Assembly (NCBI RefSeq): GCF_004323735.1
Contig: NZ_CP036455.1
Location: 3,281,101-3,345,100 of the forward strand
Reading direction: 5' to 3'
Length of the DNA stretch: 64,000 nucleotides
Source: Streptomonospora litoralis
GTDB taxonomy: Bacteria; Actinomycetota; Actinomycetes; Streptosporangiales; Streptosporangiaceae
Of this stretch, positions 1 through 10,417 are shown piece by piece (the stretch's first letter is position 1; each line of letters opens with the position of its first letter). The position numbers and the translations under genes were made by a program. The notes under the pieces were generated by a model. That model was not told where the DNA came from. It saw only the letters and a list, made by a program, of their open reading frames with translations, and searched no databases.

Positions 1-35
1 GACACGGGTGTGCCGAGGGTGCGGGTGTCGTTCAT
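1..35 (-). CDS. Start of the next siderophore-operon gene (truncated)
   Basis: An ATG at 33-35 on the minus strand opens a frame reading MNDTRTLGTPV that runs off the window without a stop. It follows the halogenase by about 100 bp in the same direction, so it is probably the next gene of the siderophore operon. The Shine-Dalgarno match upstream is poor (GAAAG about 12 nt away), and 11 residues are too few to name a family. The start may lie elsewhere. Confidence 0.3.
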   Translation of the reverse strand, partial: MNDTRTLGTPV

Positions 36-88
36 GGGGTGCGCCGCTTTCGGATGCGTGGTGGATGCGTGACGATGTCCGGGAAGGC

Positions 89-108
89 CCGGCGCCCGCG
101 GGCGCCGG
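89..108 (-). terminator. GC-rich palindrome between halogenase and next gene
   Basis: The 20 bases 89-108 form a perfect palindrome of G and C, lying 30 bp after the halogenase stop codon. There is no T-run on either side, so it is not a textbook intrinsic terminator. It could be an intercistronic attenuator or an mRNA-stabilising hairpin. Confidence 0.3.
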
Positions 109-137
109 CCGGGTGGTGTGGGTGGGGGCGGGCTTGC

Positions 138-1646
138 TCAGGCGCCTTCGGCGGCCGGTTCGGCCCAGCGGCGGCCGTCGGCCGAGGGCACCAGGCCGCC
201 GTCCAGCAGCGGCGGCTCGGCGGTGGCCGGGCCGCTGACCCCGCGCCGCTGGATCCGGTTCATCTCCGACATGACGCCGGAGACGACCGGCGCCCGGAAC
301 AGCTCGGTCATCCGCTCGCCGCTCGGCGTGCGCGCCGCGCCGGTGCGCTGCACGGCGTGGGACAGGTCGGCGGAGGCCGAGGTGAAGCGCTCGGCGGCGG
401 TGCGGGTGTCGGCGCCCACCAGCGCCGACTCCGCGGAGGCGGCCCCGGCGACCAGGGTGGCGAAGGCCTCCATGTCCCCGGATTGCATGTTGGTGACCTT
501 GCGGGCCTTCCAGAAGTAGGACTCTTCGCGCTGCCGCATGTCGTAGAAGGCGGCGAGGAACTCGTAGAAGACGGCGTACTCCCGCCGGTAGCGCCCCTCG
601 AACTCGCCGAAGGCGCGGTCCTCGCTCAGCTCTTCGGCCAGCACGCTGTTGATCGAGCGGGCCGCGAGGAGCCCGCTGTAGGTGGCCAGGTGCACGCCGG
701 TGGAGAAGACGGGGTCGATGAAGCAGGCGGCATCGCCGATCAGCGTGATTCCGGGCGCCCAGAACCGCGTGCCCGCGTAGGAGTAGTCGCGGCGCACGCG
801 GACGCTGCCGTAGGTGCCCTCGGTGACGCGTTCGGCGTCGCCGAGCAGGTCCCGCACGATCCCGCAGCGCCGGATGGACTCGCGCAGTGTCCCCTCGCGG
901 TCGGCCTGGATGCGCCCGGCCTGGTCGCGGTTGAGGACCGCGCCGACGCTGGTGAGGTCGTCGCGAAGCGGGATGTACCACAGCCAGCCCTCGTCGAAGG
1001 CGGCGCAGAGGATGTTGCCGGCGTCGGGTTCGGGCAACCGGCCGCCGCCGGCGAAGTAGCCGAAGACCGCGAGGTTCTGGAAGAACTCGGAGTACTGCCG
1101 GGTGCCGCCGGCGGCCGCGTGCAGCCGGCCGGTGCTGCCGGAGGCGTCGGCGACGTGGGCGGCGGCGAGTTCGCGCCGCTCGCCCGCCGGGTCGGTGTAG
1201 ACGACGCCGGTGACCCGCTCCCCCGTGGTGACGGCCTCCAGCGCGGACGACTCCTCGCGCACGTCGACGCCGTGGCGGGCGGCGTTGCGCAGCAGGATGT
1301 CGTCGAAGGTCATCCGGTCGACCTGGTAGGCATACGAGGTCGGCCCGGACAGCTCCGGTGACAGCGCGAACAGGAAGTTCCACGGGTCGGGGCTGGTCCC
1401 CCACCGGAAGCTGCCGCCGCGCTTGGCGGTGAACCCGGCGCGGCGGATCTCCTCGTCGACGCCGAGCAGGCGGCACACGCCGTGCACGGTTGCCGGCAGC
1501 AGTGACTCGCCGATCTGGTAACGGGGGAAGCGCTGCTTCTCCAGCAGCACCACCCGGTGCCCCTGGTCGGCGATCAGGGTGGCGGCGGTGGAGCCGGCGG
1601 GGCCGCCTCCGACGACGATGACATCGAATTCCTCTGGGGCGCTCAT
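138..1646 (-). CDS. Flavin-dependent halogenase, siderophore tailoring
   Basis: A 502-residue FADH2-dependent halogenase of the PltA/CmlS-like group. Visible marks are the dinucleotide motif GGGPAG at 13-18, the catalytic lysine region AKRGGSFRWG (Lys75), the halogenase signature WLWYIP at 221-226 and a GDAACFIDPVFSTGVHLA flavin segment. These separate it from plain monooxygenases, which lack WxWxIP. Members of this group usually halogenate pyrrolyl or phenolic acyl groups tethered to a carrier protein, and a free-standing aryl carrier protein gene lies 46 bp upstream. With dhbACEB in the same operon, the likely substrate is carrier-bound 2,3-dihydroxybenzoate; this is inference. ATG start with CAGGAG seven bases upstream. 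A flavin reductase partner is not in view. Whether it adds Cl or Br, and where on the ring, cannot be read from the sequence. Confidence 0.85.
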   Translation of the reverse strand: MSAPEEFDVIVVGGGPAGSTAATLIADQGHRVVLLEKQRFPRYQIGESLLPATVHGVCRLLGVDEEIRRAGFTAKRGGSFRWGTSPDPWNFLFALSPELSGPTSYAYQVDRMTFDDILLRNAARHGVDVREESSALEAVTTGERVTGVVYTDPAGERRELAAAHVADASGSTGRLHAAAGGTRQYSEFFQNLAVFGYFAGGGRLPEPDAGNILCAAFDEGWLWYIPLRDDLTSVGAVLNRDQAGRIQADREGTLRESIRRCGIVRDLLGDAERVTEGTYGSVRVRRDYSYAGTRFWAPGITLIGDAACFIDPVFSTGVHLATYSGLLAARSINSVLAEELSEDRAFGEFEGRYRREYAVFYEFLAAFYDMRQREESYFWKARKVTNMQSGDMEAFATLVAGAASAESALVGADTRTAAERFTSASADLSHAVQRTGAARTPSGERMTELFRAPVVSGVMSEMNRIQRRGVSGPATAEPPLLDGGLVPSADGRRWAEPAAEGA

Positions 1647-1692
1647 GTTCGCGGCTCCTGGCGTGGGTGGCGGTTCCGGGGGAGGGGGGTGC

Positions 1693-1944
1693 TCAGTCGT
1701 CCAGCAGCAGGCGGGTCCAGGCCGCGACGCTGGGTTCCTCGGCCAGCGTGATGAAGTCGGTCTCGACGCCCGCCTTGCGCCAGCTCTCGACGAGGCTCAT
1801 CAGCCGGATGGAGTCCATGCCGCGGTCGAGCAGGTCGTCGTGCTCGCCCAGCGCACCGGCGGGTTCGCCCAGAACCTGCTCGACGTCGGCGCGGATGCGC
1901 CGGGCGGTCAGCTCGCCCTCGGAGGCGGCGGGGTTGTCGGACAC
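1693..1944 (-). CDS. Free-standing aryl carrier protein (ArCP)
   Basis: An 83-residue acyl/aryl carrier protein. Ser45 in DSIRLM is the 4'-phosphopantetheine attachment site, and the four-helix carrier-domain length is intact. In enterobactin and bacillibactin pathways this domain is fused to the C-terminus of the isochorismatase (EntB/DhbB). Here the isochorismatase gene ends without it and the carrier is a separate gene, two genes downstream. It probably receives 2,3-dihydroxybenzoate from the DhbE-type ligase, presents it to the halogenase next door, and then to the missing peptide synthetase. GTG start at 1944 with CGGAGA about nine bases upstream. Confidence 0.88.
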   Translation of the reverse strand: MSDNPAASEGELTARRIRADVEQVLGEPAGALGEHDDLLDRGMDSIRLMSLVESWRKAGVETDFITLAEEPSVAAWTRLLLDD

Positions 1945-2026
1945 GGTGGTGTTCTCCGTTCTGCTCGGGTTCGGGACGGGTTTGCGGCCGCTTTCGGCAG
2001 ACGCGGTCGGGCCGCGCCGGGCGGGC

Positions 2027-3400
2027 TCAGCGCCCGCCGGCGGCGGACGCGGCCCCGGCCGCTCGGGGGGTGTCGGCGGTGTTCGGGGTGCCGGCGGTGC
2101 GTGCGCTGATCGCGTCGAGGATCTCGCCGACGCGCACCGCGACGTTGGACAGCAGCGAGGACGAGATGCCGTGGGTGTGCTCGGTGCCGCCCTGCAGGTA
2201 GATGCCGCAGGTCACCTCGTCGGAGGTGGCCAGCCGGTAGTCGCGCTCGACGGCGGGGCGGCCCGCCCCGTCGCAGACCACGTGCTCGGCCACCTCGCCG
2301 AGCAGGTCGCGCGGGTCGGCGGAGCTGTAACCGGTGGCATAGACGAGGTAGTCGGCCTCCACGGCGGTGTGCTTGCCGCTGGCGAGGTCCTCCACGGTCA
2401 CGGTCACGCCGCCGGGCGCCTCGTGCACGTCGGCCACGCGCGAGGTGTTGTGCATGCGCAGCCGCTCGGCGCCCTTGACCTTGTCCTGGTAGGCGGCGTG
2501 GTAGAGGGTGTCGATCAGGTCGGGGTCGACCACCGAGTAGTTGGTGTTGCGGTGGTAGCCCATGATCTCGGCCTTGGTCTCGGCGGAGGCGCCGTAGAAC
2601 GCGTCCACGGCCCCGGGGTCGAAGATGCGGTTGGCGAAGGGGCTGTCGTCGGAGGGGCTGTAGCCGAAACGGGAGAACACCGCGTGCACCCGGGCGCGGG
2701 GGAAGCGGCGGTAGAGGTGGTCGACGCACTCGGCGGCACTCTGCCCGGCTCCGACGACGACGAAGGTGCGCGGATCCGCCGCGGTGTCCAGGGCCGCCAG
2801 GCGCTGCAGCAGGTACTCGTTGTGCCAGACGCGCTCGGTCAGCCGCGCTCCCTCGGGCAGGCGCGGGGTGAGGCCCGGCGCGAAGACGATGTTGCGGCCG
2901 CGGCTGCGGTGGCGGGCGCCGTCGCCGGTGCGGGCGACGACGTCGAGCTGGGAGATGCGGCCGCCCTCGTCGCGGACGGGCTCGATGGCGACGACTTCGG
3001 CCCCGTAGCGCACCTGGTCGCCGACCCGATCGGCGCACCAGGCGAGGTAGTCGTGGAACTCCGCGCGCAGCGGGAACAGCGTCTTGTGGTTGATGAAGTC
3101 GTGCAGGCGGCCGGCGGCGTGCAGGTAGGACAGGAAGCCGAAGTCGCTGGCAGGGTTGCGGGTGGTCACCAGGTCCTTGAGAAAGGAGACCTGCATGGTG
3201 GCGTCGTCCAGCAGCATGCCGCGGTGCCACCCGAACTCGGCTTGGCGTTCGAGGAAGACCCCGCTCAGTCCGGGTGTGGCGGGCTCGGCGGCAGAGCGCT
3301 CGCGCTGCTCGCGCAGGCCGATGGCCAGCGCGACGTTCGAGGGCCCGAAGCCGATCCCCACCAGGTCGTGGGAGGGCGGGGGCTGCGGCGTGGAGGTCAC
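2027..3400 (-). CDS. L-ornithine/L-lysine N-hydroxylase (siderophore monooxygenase)
   Basis: A 457-residue FAD- and NADPH-dependent amino-acid N-hydroxylase of the SidA/PvdA/IucD family. It has the FAD motif GIGFGPSN at 15-22, the NADPH motif VVVGAGQSAAE at 214-224 and the C-terminal ATGYS block typical of the family. It makes an N-hydroxy side chain that becomes a hydroxamate iron ligand. The segment DDSPFANRIFDP resembles ornithine-specific PvdA/CchB enzymes more than IucD, but ornithine versus lysine is inference. The start is set by AAAGGA five to six bases before GTG at 3400; the frame stays open far upstream, but that part is antisense-like filler. It lies between isochorismatase and the carrier protein in the operon. 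Confidence 0.88.
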   Translation of the reverse strand: MTSTPQPPPSHDLVGIGFGPSNVALAIGLREQRERSAAEPATPGLSGVFLERQAEFGWHRGMLLDDATMQVSFLKDLVTTRNPASDFGFLSYLHAAGRLHDFINHKTLFPLRAEFHDYLAWCADRVGDQVRYGAEVVAIEPVRDEGGRISQLDVVARTGDGARHRSRGRNIVFAPGLTPRLPEGARLTERVWHNEYLLQRLAALDTAADPRTFVVVGAGQSAAECVDHLYRRFPRARVHAVFSRFGYSPSDDSPFANRIFDPGAVDAFYGASAETKAEIMGYHRNTNYSVVDPDLIDTLYHAAYQDKVKGAERLRMHNTSRVADVHEAPGGVTVTVEDLASGKHTAVEADYLVYATGYSSADPRDLLGEVAEHVVCDGAGRPAVERDYRLATSDEVTCGIYLQGGTEHTHGISSSLLSNVAVRVGEILDAISARTAGTPNTADTPRAAGAASAAGGR

Positions 3401-3459
3401 GGGAATCCTTTCACTCACCGGGGTCGGTGTCTTCGCATGCGGGCGGGGCGGGGGCGTGC

Positions 3460-4122
3460 TCACACCCGCGAATCCAGCGCGGCGGCCGGTGTGAGGGCGG
3501 CCGCCGCCTCGCGGGTGGACGTGGCGGCCCCGCAGCGCTGGGCGACGTAGCGCAGCGCGAAGCGGTGGTCCTCGGCGCTGAAGTCGGCGGTGGCGTCGGC
3601 GACGAGGAACGGCTGGATGTCGCGCATGAACGCGTCGGCGGCGGTGAGCAGGCAGCCGATGTGGGCGTAGACGCCGGTGATGAGCAGCTGGTCGCGGCCT
3701 TGGCGGTGCAGGCGGTCGGCGAGGTCGGTGTGCGCGAAGGCGCTGTAGCGCCACTTGGTGATCAGCGCGTCGCCTTCCTCGGGCGCCAGCGGTTCGGCGA
3801 TGCCCGTCTGGTCGGCGTCGGCGCGCATGCCCGGGCCCCAGAAGTCGTTCTCCAGCCCGCGGGCCTCGGCGGACATGTCGCCGGGCTTGGCGGTGTAGAC
3901 GACGGGGACGCCGACCGCGCGGGCCGCCTCCCGCAGGGCGGCGATGTTGGCCAGGGCTCCCTCGATGGGTTGGGCCCCGGGGAGATACGGGTGCAGGAAG
4001 TAGCGCTGCATGTCGTGGATGAGCAGCGCCGTCCGCGCGGGGTCGGGCCGCCAGTCGGCGCGGTTGGCCGGCAGGTCGCCGGGCCCGGGCAGCTCGTAGG
4101 GCTCGATGTGCGGCAGCGGCAT
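3460..4122 (-). CDS. dhbB: Isochorismatase, 2,3-dihydroxybenzoate pathway
   Basis: A 220-residue isochorismatase that hydrolyses isochorismate to 2,3-dihydro-2,3-dihydroxybenzoate and pyruvate. Asp37 in LLIHDMQ, the lysine in TKWRYSAF and the segment ITGVYAHIGCLLTA match EntB/DhbB closely. It stops where EntB would continue into its aryl carrier domain; the tail is only a short Ala-rich stretch. The carrier function is supplied by the separate gene at 1693-1944. It sits between the DHB-AMP ligase (66 bp upstream) and the N-hydroxylase (59 bp downstream). Confidence 0.93.
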   Translation of the reverse strand: MPLPHIEPYELPGPGDLPANRADWRPDPARTALLIHDMQRYFLHPYLPGAQPIEGALANIAALREAARAVGVPVVYTAKPGDMSAEARGLENDFWGPGMRADADQTGIAEPLAPEEGDALITKWRYSAFAHTDLADRLHRQGRDQLLITGVYAHIGCLLTAADAFMRDIQPFLVADATADFSAEDHRFALRYVAQRCGAATSTREAAAALTPAAALDSRV

Positions 4123-4188
4123 CCGGTGTCCGTTTCGACGGTCGGTCGGTGGGCGGTGCGGGCGGACGCGGTCGGCGCCCGCCGCCGT

Positions 4189-5874
<1,686 letters not shown>

Positions 5875-5933
5875 GGCGGTGGGCGGTCCTTCCGGTTCGT
5901 GGGCGGCGGTGCGGGGTCGGTGCGCGGGCGGCG

Positions 5934-7124
5934 TCAGTGCACCGGGGCGCTCAGCGGCTGGTTGACGCCCAGAGCGAGCAGCAGCGTGCGCAGTTTCACC
6001 GAGGTCTCGGCGAGTTCGGCGTCGGGGTCGGAGCCGGGCACGATTCCGCCGCCGGCGAACAGGTCGAGGCGCTCGCCCGCGACGTCGGCGCAGCGGATGG
6101 AGACGACCCACTCACCGTCGCCGCGGGCGTCGGTGTAGCCGACAGCACCGGTGTAGAAGCCCCGGTCGAACGGCTCGATCCCGGCGATGGCCTCGCCCGC
6201 GGCCGCGGTGGGGCTGCCGCACACGGCTGGAGTGGGGTGCAGCGCGGCGGCGAGCAACGCCGAGGGGGTGTCGGGGTCGACCAGCTCGCCGGTGATGCGG
6301 GTGGAGAGGTGCCACAGGGTGGCGGTCTTGGCCAGTTCGGGCTCGGGCACCTCCAGCGTGCGGCAGTAGGGACGCAGCGCCTCGGCGACGGCATCGGCGA
6401 CGACGGCGTGCTCGTGGCGGTCCTTGGCCGAGCCGAGCAGCGCCACGGCGCTGTGCTGGTCCTTGCTGGGGTCGGCGCTGCGCGGCGCGGAGCCCGCCAG
6501 CGGGTTGGAGACCACCCGGGCGCCCCGCTTGGCGAGCAGGAGTTCGGGGCTGGCGCCGATGAGGGTGCGCGGCTCGCTGCCGGGCGCGGGCAGGTCCACG
6601 GCGAAGGTGTAGCCGGCGGGATCGCGCCAGGCGAGGTTGCTCAGCAGCTGCCCGGTGTCGACGGGCCGGGGGCCGCTCAGCCGCAGCGAGCGGGCGAGCA
6701 CGATCTTGGCGAGGCCGCCCTCCTCGGCGGCCAGGCGCTTGAGCGCACGGTCCACGTTGGCGACGTGGTCGGCGGGCTCGGGCACGGCGTCCATCCCCCA
6801 CGGGCCGGGCAGTGGGCGCTGGCGGCGTGCGCCCTGCGCGCTCCGGGAGAGCGGGGGCGCCGTGCGCACCGAGTCGGGCACTACGAGGCGGCCGGGAGCG
6901 GTGCCGTCGAAGGGGATGGCGCCGATCGCGACGGGGCCGGCGGGCGAGTCGGCCGTGCCTTGCGCCAGCAGGCCGGCCACGTCCTCCAGGCGTTCGGCTA
7001 CGGCCGCTGCGCCGCCGCCCACGAGTACACCGCTCGGAGAGGCGAGGAAGGCTCCGCCGGGGCGGTAGGCGTCGAGGAGGTCTCCGGCAGCGTCAGCGGC
7101 GGATTCGGTGCGCTGGTGGAACAC
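5934..7124 (-). CDS. dhbC: Isochorismate synthase
   Basis: A 396-residue chorismate-binding enzyme converting chorismate to isochorismate, the first committed step to 2,3-dihydroxybenzoate. The C-terminal two thirds carry the family core, including KIVLARSL, the substrate and Mg segment [11 protein letters not shown], the [10 protein letters not shown] block, [10 protein letters not shown], and the ending [23 protein letters not shown]. Length fits DhbC/EntC. The GTG at 7124 has only a weak Shine-Dalgarno (GAGAT). It lies 111 bp after dhbA, the widest gap in the operon. Confidence 0.93.
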   Translation of the reverse strand: MFHQRTESAADAAGDLLDAYRPGGAFLASPSGVLVGGGAAAVAERLEDVAGLLAQGTADSPAGPVAIGAIPFDGTAPGRLVVPDSVRTAPPLSRSAQGARRQRPLPGPWGMDAVPEPADHVANVDRALKRLAAEEGGLAKIVLARSLRLSGPRPVDTGQLLSNLAWRDPAGYTFAVDLPAPGSEPRTLIGASPELLLAKRGARVVSNPLAGSAPRSADPSKDQHSAVALLGSAKDRHEHAVVADAVAEALRPYCRTLEVPEPELAKTATLWHLSTRITGELVDPDTPSALLAAALHPTPAVCGSPTAAAGEAIAGIEPFDRGFYTGAVGYTDARGDGEWVVSIRCADVAGERLDLFAGGGIVPGSDPDAELAETSVKLRTLLLALGVNQPLSAPVH

Positions 7125-7235
7125 CTGCGGATCTCATTTCTGGCCGGTACCGGCCCGATCGGGGTTTTGTGCACTGATCAGGTCGGTGAAGTGCGAATTC
7201 GGGCGAGAGAGGGGTGTGCTCGCGTGCGGCGGGGA

Positions 7236-8021
7236 TCAGGCGCGCAAGGTGGCGCCCCCGTCCACGTAGAGGTCGTGCATGGTGATGTGGCGCGCCGAGG
7301 AGGAGGCGAGGAAGCAGACGGCGTCGGCGATGTCGCCGGGGTCGGCGATGCGGCCCAGCGGGATGCCGGCCCTGAACCGCTCCGGCGAGCCCGCGACGAC
7401 GTCGGCGGCGCCCTGGTCGCCGGTCCACATGCCGCGCTGCATGGGGGTGTCGGTCGAGCCGGGCGAGACCACGTTGCACCGGATGCCGCTGCCCGCGAGT
7501 TCGAGGCCCAGGGACTTGGTGAACATGGTCGCGGCGGCCTTGGAGGCGCCGTAGGCGGCCATCCCGGCGCGGGGCACGCCCGCGGCGTTGGAGCCGACCG
7601 TGGTGATGGTGCCGCGGCCCCGCTGTGCCATGCGGCGGGCCGCGGCGCGGGAGACGTGGAAGACGCCCGTGGCGTTGACGGCGAAGACGTGCTCCCAGTC
7701 GGCGTCGGTGGTCTCGGCGACGTCGGCGGTGGCCAGTACGCCGGCGACGTTGACGGCGTGGGTGAGGGGCCCCAGGTCGCGCTCGGCGGCGGCGACGACG
7801 CGCGCCACGTCCGCGGAGTCGCGCACGTCGAGCGTGTACCAGGCGGCCTTGTGCCCGTCGCCGTGGAGTTCGTCGGCCACCTCCGCGAGTCCGCCGGCGT
7901 CGAGGTCGGCGGCGGCGACGAGGGCCCCCTCGGCCGCGAGGCGCAGCGCCACGGCCCGCCCGATCCCCCGGGCGGCGCCCGTCACCAGGGCCACGGTTCC
8001 CGCGATCCCGTTCTGGGACAC
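7236..8021 (-). CDS. dhbA: 2,3-dihydro-2,3-dihydroxybenzoate dehydrogenase
   Basis: A 261-residue short-chain dehydrogenase. The NAD-binding motif TGAARGIG is at 14-21, the catalytic pair sits in YGASK, and the C-terminus [15 protein letters not shown] matches the EntA/DhbA family. It oxidises the dihydrodiol to 2,3-dihydroxybenzoate. I place the start at GTG 8021 because GGAAGGAG lies four to five bases upstream; the longer frame to 8057 would run almost into the iron box. It is the first gene of the operon and therefore directly under that operator. Confidence 0.93.
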   Translation of the reverse strand: MSQNGIAGTVALVTGAARGIGRAVALRLAAEGALVAAADLDAGGLAEVADELHGDGHKAAWYTLDVRDSADVARVVAAAERDLGPLTHAVNVAGVLATADVAETTDADWEHVFAVNATGVFHVSRAAARRMAQRGRGTITTVGSNAAGVPRAGMAAYGASKAAATMFTKSLGLELAGSGIRCNVVSPGSTDTPMQRGMWTGDQGAADVVAGSPERFRAGIPLGRIADPGDIADAVCFLASSSARHITMHDLYVDGGATLRA

Positions 8022-8062
8022 GACTCTCCTTCCGGACGCAAGAAAGGGCAAGCACACCTCAC

Positions 8063-8081
8063 TAAGGCAAAGCTTACCTAA
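8063..8081 (-). promoter_or_regulatory. DmdR/IdeR-type iron box before dhbA
   Basis: On the minus strand these 19 bases read TTAGGTAAGCTTTGCCTTA, an interrupted palindrome matching 13 of 19 positions of the DtxR/IdeR/DmdR consensus TTAGGTTAGGCTAACCTAA, including the TTAGG half-site. It ends about 40 bp before the dhbA start, where a repressor would block transcription. This predicts that the whole siderophore operon is repressed by Fe(II)-bound DmdR/IdeR and induced on iron starvation. Confidence 0.75.
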
Positions 8082-8487
8082 GCAACCGTCCGCAAGTCTT
8101 GATCGGCGGAGCGCACTGTGTCAACCCTGAGTAAAGCGACAAAACGCCTAAACCGCGAAAAACCAGTCGGATCTCGATGTCCGCACCATCTCACTGCGGA
8201 GCGCGCGGAGCACTGACCTGCACAGCGCCGATGGTCCGCCCCGGGGGTAAGCCCACAGTGGCGCCCACGCCACGCTTTTCGGCCCGTCCGCAGTCGCCGT
8301 CCCGGTCCGCAGGCGCGGCCACGAACCGGGGCACAGGGTGATGAGGAGGAGGAGCACAGGCGCGCGGCCAGGTCTCGGCACCCGCGCCGCGGCCCCACCC
8401 GGGCCCCGATGTCCGAAACCGCCCTTCGCGCCGGCCGCGGCGGACGCCTAAACCGCGGTCCCGCACCGGCGAGCGGACCCGCGCGGG
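8082..8487. other. Intergenic region between exporter and siderophore operon
   Basis: About 400 bp with no credible gene between the stop of the exporter (8488) and the iron box. It should hold the remaining promoter elements of the dhb operon. The stretch 8085-8165 is less GC-rich than its surroundings. I see no strong terminator hairpin with a T-run for the exporter. Confidence 0.5.
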
Positions 8488-9753
8488 TCAGTGGCGGGCG
8501 TCGTCGGGGCCGGCGTCCTCGGCGCCGCGCGAGAAGCCCGCGCGGCGCAGTCCGGGCAGGGCCGCTGCGGTCGCCGCCACCAGGGCGGCGCAGGCGAGTC
8601 CGGTCACGACGACGGCGGTCGAGGGCCCCAGAACCCGGGCCAGCCCTCCCGCCAGGGCTCCGCCGACGGCCGGCCCCGCGGTAGCCAGTACCAGCCAGAA
8701 CGAGCTGACACGGCCCAGCAGTTCACCGGGGGTGTGGTGCTGCATCAGGGCGCGCTGCAGGATCTCGGCGACGATCATCCCGATACCCGCGAGGCCGAGC
8801 AGCACCAGCGCAGGCGCCAGGTGGCGGCTCGCGCCGAAGCCCGCCATCGCACCGCCCCACAGCACACCCGCCGCGATCAGTGCGCATCCTGGACGGCGCA
8901 TGCGTCCGACCCAGCCGCTGAACAGCGCGCCGAGGAAGGCGCCGACCGCCGGGGCCGAGTACAGCAGACCCACGGTGCGCGCGTCGCCCTCCAGCACCCG
9001 CTCCCCCATCGCGGGAAAGACCGCATAGGGCAGCGCGAACACGCCCCCGAACAGCTCCACCAGCAGCAGTCCGGCGATGACGCGGTGGCGGCGCACGAAG
9101 TGCCACGCCTGACCCAGCGCGCGCAGCGGGCGGGCGGCCTCCTCGCGCACGTCGCCCGCGGGCAGGCGCGGTAGCAGCAGCATCAGCGCCACTTGGGCGA
9201 CGGTGGCGGCGCAGGTGGCGGTGTAGCACACGGCCACGCCGGGGCCCGCGATGACCAAGCCCGCCGCTGACGGCCCGAGCATCGTGGCCAGCTGCGTGGT
9301 GACCGCCGTCAGCGCCCCCGCCGCGGCCAACTGGTCGGCGCGGACCAGCTCGGGAGTCACCGCCACCAGTGCGGTCTCGCCGATGCCGTCGACGACCCCC
9401 AGCACCGCGGCGCAGACGTAGACGGCGGTGGGGTCGGCGTTGCCGGAAAGGGCGTTGAAGGCAAGCGCGGCGAACACGGCGGCCGCGGCCCCGCGCGCGG
9501 CCAGCAGCAGTCCCCGGCGCTCCAGCCGATCGGCCAGCACCCCGCCGACCAGAGTCCCGGCGACGAGAGCGGTGCCCGCGACCGCGTTGACCGTGCCTAC
9601 AGCCAGCGACGAGCCCGTGAGGTCGTATATCTGCACCGAGAGCGCCACGAGGGTGAGACTGACACCCAGCAGGGCGACCACCCGCGAGGCGAACAGCACC
9701 CGGAAGGCCCCGCTGGACCGCAGCGGAGACACGTCCAGCAGAAATCCGCGCAC
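8488..9753 (-). CDS. EntS-like MFS siderophore exporter
   Basis: A 421-residue major facilitator with about 12 hydrophobic segments and the loop-2/3 signature GGVLADRLERR. Overall pattern and position beside a catechol locus resemble the EntS/enterobactin-exporter branch (GATALVA-like segment, GRVSSFWLVLATAGPAVGGALAG near the end). It likely exports the siderophore; substrate is inferred from context. Start taken as GTG 9753 because AAAGG lies eight bases upstream and the next residues, MRGFLLDVSPLRSSGAFR, are the usual N-terminus; the frame to 9861 adds an unlikely Arg-rich leader. No clear iron box was seen directly upstream. Confidence 0.82.
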   Translation of the reverse strand: MRGFLLDVSPLRSSGAFRVLFASRVVALLGVSLTLVALSVQIYDLTGSSLAVGTVNAVAGTALVAGTLVGGVLADRLERRGLLLAARGAAAAVFAALAFNALSGNADPTAVYVCAAVLGVVDGIGETALVAVTPELVRADQLAAAGALTAVTTQLATMLGPSAAGLVIAGPGVAVCYTATCAATVAQVALMLLLPRLPAGDVREEAARPLRALGQAWHFVRRHRVIAGLLLVELFGGVFALPYAVFPAMGERVLEGDARTVGLLYSAPAVGAFLGALFSGWVGRMRRPGCALIAAGVLWGGAMAGFGASRHLAPALVLLGLAGIGMIVAEILQRALMQHHTPGELLGRVSSFWLVLATAGPAVGGALAGGLARVLGPSTAVVVTGLACAALVAATAAALPGLRRAGFSRGAEDAGPDDARH

Positions 9754-10417
9754 CCCGCACGCCTTTCGTATCCGCTTCCCGTGTTCTCGTGTCCGCTCGA
9801 CCGCAGCCACAGCTACGCCCATGCCCGGGGCCCCGCGAGGTGGGCGGCCGGTGCCGGGCAACGGGCTCGGCGCAGCGCCGCACCCGGTCGGCTGCGCCCG
9901 CCCCCGATCTCGGACGGCAGCGCCGCGGCCAGCCTAGATGAGCGGTTCGGGGGGTTTGTCGACCGGGTGGGCGACGAGCGGCTCGGGGCGACTGTGCGGT
10001 CTTGGCTCCGGCCGGGGGCCAGTCTGCTTGCGGAACAGCAGCGGCGAGGACGGCGGCGGGTGGAGCCCGCGGGTGTCGATACCGGTGCTCGCCGGTGGCG
10101 GCGGCCGACGCGCCGGTAGGTCCCCTATGCCGGTCCATCCGGCGATGATCGCGAACTTATGGCCGCGGAATGCGCTTACCTGCGACCATAAGTTCGCGAT
10201 AGACGGGCCAAGCCGCGCCGAGGCGCCGCCACCGGCGGTCCCCGCTCCCCCGACCGCGGGCCCCGGCCCGCCACCGTCCCCGGTGCCCGCTGCTCCCCGC
10301 CGATCAGCCCGCCGCCCGGCCGGGGGCAAGGCCGGGCAAGGCCGCACAGCAGACCCGACCCGCACGGCCCGGCCGCCCATGGGAGCCGAACCGATCCAGC
10401 ACTTCCTGAAGCACGGC
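9754..10417. other. Gene-free region with repeat modules (copy 1)
   Basis: No convincing gene. From about 10014 it contains a GC-rich module also present near 32.7-33.0 kb, with the shared word GGTGCTCGCCGGTGGCG near 10085. From 10111 to 10217 and again from 10256 to 10420 it is nearly identical to 33551-33657 and 33891-34057. The similarity ends at the TAA stop codon of the permease gene that follows. Confidence 0.6.
10148..10200. repeat. Long-hairpin repeat, copy 1
   Basis: Arms 10148-10166 (ATCGCGAACTTATGGCCGC) and 10182-10200 pair over 19 bases with one C/A mismatch, around a 15-base loop. Copy 2 is at 33588-33640 and a diverged, reverse-oriented copy at 54462-54512. The position is downstream of the permease gene ending at 10418, so it may act as a transcription stop or mRNA-end structure there. 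Confidence 0.8.

Noticed and set aside
5937-8081. Long plus-strand frames opposite dhbC and dhbA
   Set aside because: No family match; codon bias belongs to the minus-strand genes.
10148-10200. Possible CRISPR or tRNA-like fold in the hairpin repeat
   Set aside because: There is no regular array of repeats and spacers, and no tRNA T-loop or anticodon arm. Copies are tens of kilobases apart.
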